This document shows, one piece after another, positions 21,567 through 31,595 of a stretch of 31,595 nucleotides of DNA; within the stretch, counting starts at the first letter, position 1; each line of letters starts with the position of its first letter. The stretch comes from Byssothecium circinans. Taxonomy: Eukaryota > Ascomycota > Dothideomycetes > Pleosporales > Massarinaceae. The notes under the pieces are model-generated. The model did not search any database, was not told where the DNA came from, and saw nothing but the letters and a program-made list of their open reading frames with translations. The stretch lies in assembly GCA_010015675.1 (NCBI GenBank), contig ML977016.1, forward strand, positions 167,798 through 199,392, read 5' to 3'. Position numbers and translations under genes: made by a program.

Positions 21567-22540
21567 GGCGTCAGCTGGTGTTGATGACGTAAGTTCACGT
21601 GCCCATCCCCGTCGTTCTCTTTTCAGCTTAGCGTATCTGAGATTGCTCCGATGGGGCAACGTCACTTGGAGACGCGACACTCACAACATCACATTTATCA
21701 CAAGCAACCCTGCACACATCGACTTTGATAAGGGGATAACATTCATATCTGTGGAGGACCTATCCAAAAGGTCGCACTTGGGCATGTCGAAGCATGCCAT
21801 AAGGTATTGTCGTGAGGTCGTAAGAGGGGGATATGTACCATAGGGTATCAAGATATGCAGTTGGGGCAAGGGAAGATGTGCAAGTATATGGGGGTGTCTC
21901 AACGCCGTGATATGTAGATGTGGGCGCCTGACAATGAGGCAGTACCTTACAAGGTATATGAAAGCCGGGAATATGGGGAAAATGTGAAAAGCCGGGAATA
22001 TAGAGAAGATGTGAAAACCGGGAATATGGAGAAGATGTACGCCGGTACACCGGAACACGCATTTCCTGGTAGAGATGCGCAAGGCGAGACTCATGTTCGG
22101 GATCGTAGAACGGCGTCGAAAGGCGGAGGTCGGATCGATGTTGGGTCAATAGACCTAATGGTACACGCACGAACAGACTCGCGAGACGAGTGTAAGTGTT
22201 GTTGTCAACTCGGTTGTGTCCATTAACAAACGATCCAGCCTGCAAGAAGCCGCGACGTCATCGGGAGCTCGTAAGAATGAGCTCGAAATTTTTTTTTGGC
22301 GGGAACAGTGCTCTGTGGAGAAGCTGACAGTTGTACAGTCTGATGTCAAAAGTCGGACAACGTTTCCATGTGTTGGACCTTGCAAGCGTTGTAACGATCC
22401 TGCGATAGTACCGTAGTCGGTCGTAAAGTTGGAAGGAGGTAGTCGACAAATGATCGTAGACGTCGCAGACTAAACCGTCGCTCATGCGGGAAAAAGATGT
22501 CGAAGGAAACTTTTCACGCACAGCAGGAGGCAACAGCCAC
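21567..22540. other. Intergenic with a short tandem repeat
   Basis: Overlapping frames on both strands (21760-22245 minus, 21918-22226 plus) are driven by the 27-bp repeat and are not supported. A poly-T run sits at about 22289. Confidence 0.4.
21964..22043. repeat. 3 x 27-bp tandem repeat
   Basis: The units are 21964-21990, 21991-22017 and 22018-22043. All begin with GCCGGGAATATGGAGAAGAT or a close variant. The period is a multiple of three, so it stays open in several frames on both strands, which explains the false ORFs there. Confidence 0.85.
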
Positions 22541-24431
22541 CTAGTCCCTCTCCGGGTGAAGTGAGCCAACAGCCGAGAGGTCCTCAGGCTGATCTGCCAT
22601 CACCTCTTCATCCTTGGGATATCCACAGCTGACCTTGACCTCAAAGAACTCCATGTTCTCGAAGCCACGCTCCCTGAGCCAGTTGGGGGGCGGGGTCGAT
22701 CCAACATCCGGGAAGCGCATCCAGTCTTCAGCGCACTCGTAGCGGTAGATGAGGTGGATATACGGCCTAGTCGTAACTGTGCCCTGATCGCGGTTCACAA
22801 TCTGGCCGCCAACGGTCGTATGAACAAAGGTTCCCGGCCTGTTCGACGGCTGCCATCCAGTAGAAAGCTGCTTGGGCGGAGGGTCACGATGGAGAACGAC
22901 GGACTCTAGCATGCGGTAGCGCATGGCCATGCGCCAGGTGCGCGACATGGCGGAGCAGGTACGGTCCGGGAGGACTTTGCGGCCAAAGAGGCGGTACCTT
23001 GGAGCGAAGTTAGTATACTAGTCTCAACAGCATAATGGAGCGGATTGTGAACTTACATATCCTTGGCCTCGCCTTCAGGGCGCGCCAAGGCGTCACGAGC
23101 AGCGTAGCAGCCAAAGCCAGCCTGGATTTGGATCGAGTTTGCCCAAACCTCTAGCAACGGCCACATCTCCATACCCTTCTTCTCATCGTCTGAAATCTTG
23201 TCGCTCAGAGCAATCGTCAAGTTGCCCTTGAACGGCCAGTCCTTTCCTTCGAACTGCTCCTTCGTCAACATCGACGTGTGGATGAAGGTGTCAATGTACT
23301 TGAGAACGTCTTTGAGATCCATGCCGATCTCTTGCTTCTCGTAGTAGAGAGGAAAGAACTCGGCGCGCAGCTGCTGGCAGACTTGAGTTAAAGCCATGCT
23401 GGGACGATTGCTCTCACGCGCGGAGGTAGCCTTCGTATCGTCGGAGGCAGTGTCGGCGAAAGCCATCGGACGGGTTCGATCTTCACGTGTACGCGAACGC
23501 AGGGTAGCCACGCGCGGACGATGGTGAAGAAGGGCTTGCTTGGTGTCTACGAGACAGTAATGGTAGATGCGGTTCCTTAACTCTCCCGGTAAGTTTAGTA
23601 GGCGATTTGCGTGAGGCTGAACGCGTGCAGCGGTACTCTTGCCTAAAACGATACCCTCGCGGGAGAGCCGCTTCTTCTGGGCTTCAGTAAGAGCAGAGTC
23701 CTTGCTGATGCGGCCAGCTTGCACCTTGCGGGAGTTGACTGAGGCCAGAATCTGCGGCTTCCGGGTTGCGAACGGGGCCCGGACCGCGATAGGCGACTTT
23801 GGGCTCACCGGCTTCGTGGGCGACGCCGGACCGGGACCGAAATGGGGCCATACCTTCTGTCGGGCGGGAGCAGGACCACGGGGAGTAGAAATGAGGAAAG
23901 TTGGTCGTGTAGGAGAAGGACCTGGGCTGGCAAAGGGGTTGGTATTGTTCCTAGATTGTGTTAGCTAACCCAAGATTGTTCATCTTTAGGAACAACTTAC
24001 GACGCGTTTGAAAGAGCCGACGGACCGAACGGGTTGAGGCCCGTCATACTAAGGTTTGTCAGAAAATTATCTCAAGGCTTGAGGGAGAAGCTCAACTTAC
24101 GCCGCGAAGAAGGGATTGGAGGCGGTCTGGGCGGAGGGGTACGAGGTCGGAGGACCATAAGGGAAGACATTGGAGTTCGGGTTGGTCGCAGCTTGAGGCG
24201 GGGCAGCAGTCGTGTTGGAAATGGCGACGGGGTTGCTCTGCATACCAGGCACAACGAACGGGCTTGCATTCATTGCGGTGGTTGCAGCTGGCTGCTGCTT
24301 GGGAACAGGAGCAACAGCGGCAGAGGCGGAGCCGGAGCCGGAGCCGTCTTGGGGAGTTTGTCCGCTACTAAAATCGGTCAATTCAACCACCCACACTCAA
24401 CGTCGCGAGGGGAAAGAGAGACTTACGACAT
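22541..24431 (-). CDS. NPF-motif protein with F-box-like LPxELRNRIY motif (556 aa)
   Basis: Five exons (24427-24431, 24101-24367, 24001-24048, 23057-23950, 22541-22997) join in frame. The introns are 59, 52, 50 and 59 nt, all with GTAAGT donors. The first coding exon is only ATGTC. Residues 1-150 are disordered and carry three Asn-Pro-Phe motifs (SNPFFAA, LNPFGPS, TNPFASP), one near each exon border. Residues 224-240 read LLNLPGELRNRIYHYCL, the short F-box-like start seen in many fungal proteins. The remaining 300 residues form a globular domain with a conserved-looking QVCQQLRAEFFPLYY segment. Known: NPF tripeptides bind EH domains of endocytic proteins, and F-box-like motifs can bind Skp1. 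Whether either works here is inference. There is no signal peptide or membrane segment. Confidence 0.85.
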
Positions 24432-25205
24432 TGCAGACAGCAGAGCTGAGAAGAAGAGCTGGGATTAGCAACAGAGAAATTCTGGTAGACAGTATACCTG
24501 TCTGACGATATGTGATGTCCAAGGATTCGCAATACCCAAAGTATGACCGTGAGGAGATGCGGGGGAGATCAGAGCAGAGGAGGGGAGAGGAGGGGAGAGT
24601 AGCAGGAAGACGATGGGGTAGAGGAATGGCGGGGGCGTCGAATATTTATACTTACGGGAAGGCGAGGTGACCGTCGCAGTGTCTGCCCTTGATTGATTTT
24701 GTCTCTTTTGTCTGTCGGAGGTGACGTTGTAGGCGTCTTGCAAAGCGAGGTGAGCGTGGATTTTAGTTTAAGAAACTGGTCTTGGCGCTCTGGTCATCAG
24801 AGTCTGGAGACTGGGGCGCTATTTGGCGAAGGAGGAGAGTCGGCGTCACCGTGCTTGCGCCCTTGTCTTTGACAAGTACGAAGGGCTCGCGCACTGGACG
24901 GTGAACGAAAGCCGGCCTCAAGAAAGAGAGGTGGTGGGAGTAGGTAGAAGTGTGGTGTTGTGGACGTGGCTTGGGCGAAGCGTAGGAGAGATATAGTCGC
25001 TCACTACCCCCAAATCCCGGGAGATTGGTTATTGCCGAAATATTGCCGCAATCCTACGCAAACCGTGATTCAATACATTGGTGGAAGTGAGAGGTGAGAG
25101 TGAGGAAGGCTTTGGACCCTTTGTTACTGAAGCTTGCAAGCCGACAAAGCTATCAGAGGGCAGGAAGAGAACGTACCACATCAAGACAATGCAAATATTT
25201 TGCAT
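24432..25205. promoter_or_regulatory. Upstream region of the NPF-motif gene
   Basis: The 200 bp before 24431 are strongly C/T-rich on the coding strand, like a fungal leader. The minus-strand frame at 24465-24743 is probably the 5' UTR or promoter read by chance. A small CTTGTC/GACAAG palindrome lies near 24866. No other gene is seen. Confidence 0.4.
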
Positions 25206-27165
25206 TCATATATCCTTCATACGTATCATGCTTCCTCTTGAAGCCAAAATCGAGTCTACTTTCCGCCCCTCACGCAGGGTCGCAGTCACTCGCCCAATCA
25301 AACGATGGTCCACATTTGGTAACAAGAGACTACACACAATAGCCACGGCCGAGAATACAATATTCGAGAGGGAAACGGTACGATAGGCGTCATCATTCGT
25401 ATGTTGGTACGCGTTGGTTCCGATCGCGAGTATCTCTGGAGTCAGTCCAGGCACCTTCTCGAAGGCTGTCGCTCCGACTGAGAAAGCGGAGATAAAACCG
25501 GCCGCAGAAGTGGTTGGAAGGCCTGCTGCAACTACGGCAGATGGCAACTGGGCGGCGATAGTAACGGTGAGGCGGTCGGAGAGTATAACCGGGTATACCG
25601 TAGATGCGATGGATGAGATTAAGAAGCGGATCGAGCCTGCCACTCCAGCTGACGTCCCGAGCGCATACTGATCCTTCGCCACGAGCGTGACGATGGTGAT
25701 CGCAGCGCGTCCTGTCCAGCCCACAAAGAACACGCCGACCGCCACAAGGGAGAAAGCGCGAGCCTTTGTATCAACGCGGCACGTTGCCATTGATCCAAAG
25801 CAGATGGCGCGAGCGTGATCCCTATCACGCACTGCCACTTTGAGTGTCCAATCTTCTTCCCAGATAAGCCACCCACGGTTTGACTGAGCGTGATGAACAA
25901 GCCGACGAACGTCGATAGTCCAGCGCTAGCCATGACACCACCATCCGAGTACAACACAACGGCCATAAAGGCCATACGATGGCGAAAGCATAATATACCG
26001 AGGCGCCCAACCCGGTGAGGATGGCAGGCGCTCCACGGCCGATCGGAGGGGATGTGCATAGGGACGAGCGGCTCTTTAAGGTCAACATAGCACTCGCACG
26101 AGACGAAGGGTACGAGAAATACGAAACCGACAACAATTGTCACGACCACATGTGACGATGCCCAAGGAGACGGATCCGCCCTAATTCGAACCGATCATCA
26201 GGATGAGAAGGCTACCAGTGTATAAAGTTGCCGATATGGTCGAAGTTCTTGACGTATTGTAATTTGGATGTTTTCTCTCCATGCTTCATGCGGAAGGTCA
26301 GAGGATGACAGAAGAAGAACTAGCAGAGAAAAGAGGCAGTCTCGATGCAAATAAAAACGTAATAGCAACCACGCTAGCTGACGCTAGGATGGTATACGAT
26401 GAACGCATTCGATATCATGGGGGCAAATCCAGATCCAGGTCCACAAAAGAGATAGCAAAAGGCGTTTCCGGCAAGGCGATACTTCATAGGCACGCGCTCA
26501 CCCATGACGAAGAAGTAGGACAGTTGAGCGGCCGCAGCTATACCTAGGATTGTCGTGCCGTTGATAAGTGTGTTGACATTGTTTGCTTTGGCACATACAA
26601 TGGCTCCGATGACTCCAAGGAACGCGCCTGTTGCCAGTCAGTATTGCATTCGCCCTTCGTCAATGCGCGATTAGATACCGGCAACAGTCCCTCTACGGCG
26701 GTATCAACCAATGGTAGAAATATATAGGAAAATACGTACCTCCTATAAACACCCATCTTCTCCCAAGATATCTGACTCTCCCAATAATAGTAATAGCAAC
26801 AGCGGAGGTGAGCGTATACGACAGAGCAACTCAGGTGATGCACGGGTCCTACCCGATCGGCCCGGCAATTTTCTATCACGTGCCTTCACTTACAGGTCCG
26901 ATATCAGCATTTATGGTCGTCAGGATAGGTGCCGCATATCAAAATGCCGCAACCCCTGCCATCAACCCAAGACGGATTCTGCCATAGAGCCGAGCAAGAA
27001 TTCGGAGCGGAAGTATCCCGGCGGCAGCGAGTTCTCATCGAGCTCAAAGTTCGCACCCACGGCTGCATTGTCGTGATGCGTACGCTTCTCAGCGTCATGT
27101 GATGGTGGGGACGAAAGGGAAATCGTTTCGATGTGTACTCCGTGCGGAAACGTCTTTTCTGTCAT
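25206..27165 (-). pseudogene. Broken TRI12-type MFS efflux pump
   Basis: The minus strand keeps, in order, most of a TRI12-family MFS transporter: an N-terminal tail ending SLPPGYFRSEFLLGSM, then GLMAGVAAF and APILTTINADIGP. Next come VAITIIGRV with YLGRRWVFIGG, FLGVIGAIVCAKANNVNTLI, GIAAAAQLSYFFVMGERVP and GSGFAPMISNAFI. The C-terminal half follows (NAYQHTNDDAYRTV, LLPNVDHRLIG). Splice-like borders survive after NADIGP and after WVFIGG. It is broken by frame changes (before GLMAGV, near 26050 and again near 25840) and by in-frame stops after VAAF, after HPSVS and after ASFLC. The aspartate of motif A (normally SDxxGRR) is missing. Known family role: plasma-membrane export of trichothecenes and related compounds. 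No functional product is expected. Confidence 0.88.
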
Positions 27166-28013
27166 CCTGACAAAAGTACACGCGTGGAAAGGGACCGCGA
27201 AGGAGATGTACTCGGTCTCAAAACCAATGGCTTCTCACAACATCCCTCCACTACAGCGGAGCAAAGCTCTTAAGCATGTCCCATCATAACATTGCCCCAC
27301 GCGGATCGTTTCCCAGGAGTGTGGGTTCGCTTTTCCGAGATGTGGTGACCTCAGTCGACCCCAGAAAAGCCACCTATCTTGCGTAGCGGCCTGGACTCTT
27401 TGTCGGCTTCCAGCTCTTTCTTTCTTCGAAATAATCGGCCTTTCTCTACGAGTAGCTTGTGCGATGCAGATTGGGGCATTCGCGACCTCTTGTAGATGGT
27501 AAATGGATTATTGGCCTGGACTGATGTTCCGAAGTGATGATTCAAGGCAGGCTAGCGATGAGTCATCGGGCGGGCAGGTTCTCGTGGCTTGGATTGGTAC
27601 CTCATGGTGGATAAAGTGTTGCGGACCCAGATGGAGGTTTGTGAGGCCTGATGGAGAAGAGATGGGCCCTGGAAGTGGATGGAAGGTTTCGTGCGTAGGT
27701 TGTCAGGAGAGAGGTGGTTCTGATGCGCTTCATGAGTGTGCTGACGTAATATCAGAGGAAACCTCCACGACCTTTCATTCCGCTCACTCGCTTCTCTCCC
27801 ACATCAACACCAACCGCTCGGGTAGAGGACTTGAAAGAGTGTCTGAATAATCCTGCTCTATGTCTATCCACAGACCAATGGTTTCTCTCTTCCGCTTGTG
27901 CCAGTCTCGATCAATGGGCAATGGGCGTACCTTGGTGTGGTAGTGTTCATGCTTTAGTACGTTGCGATTCGTATTCTTAGCAATGCAGTCTGTAAGACGT
28001 TAACGACCGGTAC
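27166..28013. other. Intergenic, upstream of the broken pump
   Basis: It should hold the old promoter of the pump gene. The frames at 27351-27545 (minus) and 27503-27850 (plus) show no recognisable features. Confidence 0.4.
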
Positions 28014-28650
28014 TTGTCGAATTGCTTTCAGCCTCTGAAAGTCGAAGCTTTGCACTCAAGTCCTCGAATCCGTGGAGACCCCGCTTGCGAAACGACCGCC
28101 GAGAAGCATACGTCAGGTTGGCCATGCCCAAGCAGAGGCAGTGCATCTGCTCTACGCTCTATCTTTACTGATGATCTCTGTGGAGGTGGACTTTTCTTAC
28201 TTTCCCAATGTGTCTCAAACCACACGTCCTTTGGAGGCATCGTCGTTCAGCTGGCGGGGGCAATCGCGATGCATAGTCGGTTTGGCGCCACTTCGCTCTT
28301 CGAAATCATCTTCACGAATGGTCGGGAATGCTGGACTGAGCGCGTTCGGTGGTTTATTGAATGGGAAAGCAGAGCTGACGATGAAGCAGATGAATCCGAG
28401 ATCATTCATCGCAATCTGTGTGGTCTGCATTTGGGAACGTGCCTAGGCTGATCATACAAGGCCTGTCCGGCACGTCGACGCAGGAGCCTACATTCAGCGC
28501 TACGCTAGGCCCCTACTATACCCCTGCATTGAGCGCACAAGCCGTTCTCACGGGCATTTCAGTGGACTATACCTACTCTACCCCACACACCCAGCCAGAG
28601 GATCCCATAATAAGCCCTTTCTATCCCGAACTTTCTGTCAACCTTTAGCA
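28014..28650 (+). other. Coding-like stretch of unclear status
   Basis: Overlapping plus-strand frames (28014-28451, 28072-28446, 28418-28648) are longer than expected by chance but shift from one to another. The last one ends with protein-like GPYYTPALSAQAVLTG and a Pro-rich tail. It may be the 5' part of the relic at 28741-29467. No domain is recognised and no consistent splice model could be drawn. Confidence 0.3.
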
Positions 28651-28740
28651 GCGCTTCTTAACATTAAACCTTCCTACACACCAGGCTAAAGTATCTCTCC
28701 TAGTTCGTCGTGGTATCTGCTCTCCCGCGCCCAAGAGAGA

Positions 28741-29467
28741 ACGCAGCAAAATCTTCCCAACCTTGCATCTGTTAACGCAGCAGCCCGACTACAATCGCTA
28801 CACACTGGCTACCTACTTATTTGCAGACAGTTTGAAGCCCGCTACCAGCTAACCTCAATCCGATCCGTCGACAACGTCCACACTACAGTCGATAACTATA
28901 CCTTGTAAGATAAATCCTCGCCTAGATCTAGAGCTATACAGGCGCTCGTTCAGTATGTTCTATCCATGGACATACCTACTCGATCTCTCTGGCGAGCTCC
29001 TGGACCTCAATTATAAGCATCATATCGACATCAAGGGCGGCTATATCTACGACTTCAGCACCGAGAAGCTTTGTGCTTCGAATGTCAAAGTAATCGACCT
29101 CATTGTCTTCCTTGTGGGGAAGGCGCCGCTGAAATGCGTGACTTGGCACTTCAGGAGGATACTATACACTTTCTGTGCCGCTTCTATGGAGTCTCGCAAT
29201 CTACCTGGTCTCGGTATACTGACCAGCTCATTCATTATTTTTCATGGGAATCTGATTTCTAGCCACAATGCCATTGCATTCGATAGTTGGCTCGGGATAC
29301 TGCCTGACAGTCTGTCTTGGACGAAAGATTTCAACGAGATCTACTTCCGTCACCATCGGGGCTTAAGTGTGTTACCAAACCCGGACCAATTGCCGGCGCT
29401 GACATACGCACGTGGGTTTGCACGACTATTATCCACTGTCGCCTCTCCCCAATTCCAGTCTGTCTAG
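28741..29467 (+). pseudogene. Frameshifted coding relic
   Basis: Protein-like stretches alternate between frames on the plus strand. First is LASVNAAARLQSLHTGYLL and what follows (28741-28907, one frame). Then YLLDLSGELLDLNYKHHIDI (from 28955, second frame). Then GEGAAEMRDLALQEDTIHFL and SQSTWSRYTDQLIHYFSW (about 29115-29262, back in the first frame). Last is LSWTKDFNEIYFRHHRGL to the stop at 29467 (second frame). The 170-codon frame 28955-29467 stays open throughout, but its middle third looks less natural than the alternative frame. I infer paired small indels in an old gene. The family is not recognised. Confidence 0.45.
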
Positions 29468-29544
29468 GATACCAAGGAACAGTGTACAATCAGGGGTGAC
29501 GCACATCCACCTCGTGGCATGCGTTAGCTAACAACTCACACCTA

Positions 29545-31277
29545 CTACCACGCCTTCTCGATCTCCATATAACGCTCATGCCCACAAGTACTCTCCGAGA
29601 GCAAGACCTTGAACTCTTCCTTCGTCGTCTCTTCGGTGAGGCGGTAGGGCCAGGGCTCGATGATGGTATGCTTCGACTTGATCCTCATCCCGTGTTGGCG
29701 AGCCAGATCATACATAGAGGTACCCTTGCGCGGATCAGCGTTCTTGAGAAACCTCTTGAAGGACGCATCGAAGTCGCCGAATAGGTTTAAGGAGTCTGCA
29801 ACGAGAATGAAGTCCGGTGATGTCATATATTGCATGGCACTCATTCCCGCTCTGCCCGTGGCAGCGTCGATGATGGGTTGCTTGATATCGAGGTAACTCT
29901 TGATCTGACGGCCGCGGTGCGCCATGGCGGTTGGATTGAGCCTGTCCTTGGACTCCCTCTCTTCTTCACGGACAGCGTTGAGGAAGAGCATGAGAAGCGT
30001 GGCTTTGGGATTTTCGGACTTCGTCTTCAGCATCGAAGAGCAGATAGCGAGCGTGGCTGCTGGGCCCACGTAGCCACGGTCACAGATGTTGGAGACCTTA
30101 GGGTTGTCAGAAGCATTGCTACAGTCACTGTGTCGGCAAACGTACCTCGATACGATCGAACTTGACGTCCTTGAGGTAGACCGGAAGCGTCACAGCATCA
30201 ACCGCCAGAAGCTGGAATGCCATCTTGTAGGAGTGAACACGCTTGCAGAATGCGAGGAGCATGTCGCGCAAATAAAAGAAGAACGCACCATAGACGTCGT
30301 TCTTGGCTGCAGGGACACACTTGATGTATTCATCGTAGGACCAGCCATCAAGAGGATCCGCATCATCCTTCATGGGCCACGAAGCTTTCTCATTAAAGAA
30401 CGTACTTCATGAGGTCAGTCGATTTTCCTGACTTATTGAAATGCACTTACGGATTTGGCATGGCGAAGTCCTTGCGCGATGCGCCGAACGGCAACAGAAC
30501 ACCGTGTCGGCGGAAATCGATCGCACCAGCACGTCGACCAGGCGACATTTGGCACATACGACGATCTATATAATCGACTCTCGTCATAGTAACTGAGCGG
30601 CGGATCGATTGAGCTTCAGGCGCGCTCAATCCCTCCGGAACCTTGAACATCGTCGCAAGGCCAGCCCATTCCCGCTTCTTGAGCATCAGGCGTACTGAAT
30701 TTCCGCCAATCTCGAAAGTCTTAGCTTGCATTGAATCACTGGGTTTGTCCTTGATCTTATTGCATACGTCGTGAATGTATGGAAGAATGCCATCCTGCAG
30801 CGCTTGGAGAATCGCCTGCGGGAGCATCGCCGAGTACCAAAGATGCAGCATAATCGGAGCGGCAACTTCGGGCTCGAAGTGAAGAGCTGTCAGCACCAGC
30901 ATGGCGTTGCGCGCGACAATAGCGGTGTTGAGGTCGTTCACGACAACGGTACAGTTGCCTGTATAGCTCTCAGGCAGTCCAACAATAGTCTTGATTACGT
31001 TGCGCAAGTCACCTGAGGCAGCGAAGAGCAACGCAACATCTTTCTGCATGATCGCTTCCTCGCCTTCATTGCCTTTGACTTTCAGCAGATCCAATGCAGG
31101 ACTGTTACCCCAGAAGTACTGGAGCGAGCCGAACGGCGCTAGATCCGGGCCTGACATGAAAGTCGGTATACGCTTTTCGGTCATCCACCCAGGCGCATAC
31201 GGTTCTTCGAGGTACTTCGACTTGCAGACACCCTTGTGCGGCTTCCAATCTGCGATTTGACATTCTTTACAGCAGTA
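29545..31277 (-). CDS. MYND-finger/DUF4470 protein, 5' end missing
   Basis: Three exons (30451-31277, 30146-30404, 29545-30096) give 545 residues in one frame, with introns of 46 and 49 nt. The visible start is the second half of a MYND zinc finger (YCCKECQIADWKPHKGVC). A DUF4470 domain follows (PALDLLKVKGNEGEEA, DVALLFAASGDLRNVIKTI, NTAIVARNAMLVLTALHFEP), then a long helical C-terminal region. The first zinc-binding cysteines are not intact upstream. At 31278-31356 the frame reads AIRDKERLVTACGKNGTDSK and then a TAG stop, and the transposon repeats begin at 31365. A branch site (TACTGAC) and AAATAG acceptor also stand there, so 31277 may be a true exon start. Known: MYND fingers bind proline-rich partners. 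Either the first exon lies beyond the transposon or the gene is truncated. Confidence 0.85.
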
Positions 31278-31356
31278 CTATTTGGAGTCAGTACCATTCT
31301 TCCCACAAGCTGTAACAAGTCTCTCCTTGTCGCGAATTGCAATAGCTTGCGGTACT

Positions 31357-31443
31357 GTGGCTCACCACCTGATGCACGGCCCCACCTGATGCACGGTTCA
31401 ACGAAATTTTTCAAAATCTTCCACCACCCACATCTCCACCAAT
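31357..31443 (+). mobile_element. Terminal region of a pogo/Fot1-type transposon
   Basis: Two copies of a 17-bp unit (CCACCTGATGCACGG plus 2 bases) start at 31365 and 31382. A TA dinucleotide lies 8 bp outside the first CACC, fitting the TA target of Tc1/mariner-pogo elements. A short non-coding leader then leads to the transposase ATG at 31444. The unit shares CGGCCnCACC with the repeat at 1-85. Confidence 0.65.
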
Positions 31444-31595
31444 ATGGCAGGTATTGAGGCAGCGCTTGAAGCGCTGGAATCGCTGAGGCTGGGAGAAAAG
31501 CCTAACTATGCACAGTACGCGAAAAAGTATGGTGTTGATCGCTCAACGCTGTCGCGGCGCCATAGGAAGGTTACCCACTCATATGCGGAGAAAAT
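31444..31595 (+). CDS. Transposase N-terminus (Fot1/pogo type), cut by window end
   Basis: An open frame of 50 codons starts at the first ATG after the terminal repeats and runs off the window. It reads GIEAALEALESLRLGEKPNY, then AKKYGVDRSTLSRRHRKV, the psq-type helix-turn-helix that opens fungal Fot1/pogo transposases (DDE family). The DDE catalytic domain would lie outside the window, so activity cannot be judged. No stop or frameshift occurs in the visible part, and its composition is normal rather than RIP-like, suggesting a fairly young copy. Confidence 0.85.
   Translation, partial: MAGIEAALEALESLRLGEKPNYAQYAKKYGVDRSTLSRRHRKVTHSYAEK

Noticed and set aside
21760..22245. 161-codon minus-strand and matching plus-strand frames
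   Set aside because: The 27-bp tandem repeat keeps several frames open; no start context or domain.

Overview
The window is nuclear DNA of a filamentous ascomycete (Pezizomycotina, most likely a dothideomycete; the class is inferred). The evidence is short spliceosomal introns of 46-80 nt with GTAAGT/GTGAGT-type donors and CTRAC-like branch sites, protein families typical of these fungi (fungal rhodopsin-like receptor, But2 plus chitin-binding protein, DHA2 and TRI12-type MFS pumps, MYND/DUF4470), and AT-rich, TpA-rich repeats that look like RIP damage. The stretch is gene-poor and repeat-rich. Gene models below were assembled by hand from reading frames and splice signals; no transcript evidence was available.

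Layout. Positions 1-85 are five copies of a 17-bp repeat that look like the end of a pogo/Fot1-type transposon, followed by about 400 bp of AT-rich RIP-like sequence. A rhodopsin-like receptor (945-2401, minus) and a secreted But2/CBM18 protein (4003-5620, minus) follow. Then come a small coiled-coil gene (6984-7260, plus), two tRNA-like relics (7535-7747) and a 14-TM MFS drug pump (8576-10625, minus). A 10-N assembly gap lies in the divergent spacer upstream of the pump. A two-exon 72-aa gene sits at 11520-11786.

The region 11.8-17.9 kb is gene-poor. It holds hairpins, a MITE-like inverted repeat, a RIP-diverged 196-bp tandem duplication and a decayed coding fragment. Next are a small secreted cysteine-containing protein (17977-18619, plus), a coiled-coil protein (19609-20828, minus), a third copy of the duplicated repeat (about 21.4 kb), and a five-exon NPF-rich protein with an F-box-like motif (22541-24431, minus). 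A broken TRI12-type efflux pump (25206-27165, minus) and a frameshifted coding relic (28741-29467, plus) follow. Last is a DUF4470 protein (29545-31277, minus) whose MYND finger is cut off close to a second transposon. That transposon has its own 17-bp terminal repeats and the start of a transposase (31444 to the window end).

I see no biosynthetic core enzyme, CRISPR array, or obviously new multi-gene system. The genes read as independent fungal loci in a transposon-bounded, decaying neighbourhood. The points most worth following are the transposon-damaged MYND/DUF4470 gene, the CBM18-in-But2 architecture, the small secreted protein, the paired 17-bp-repeat transposon ends, and the intron-bearing repeat family.
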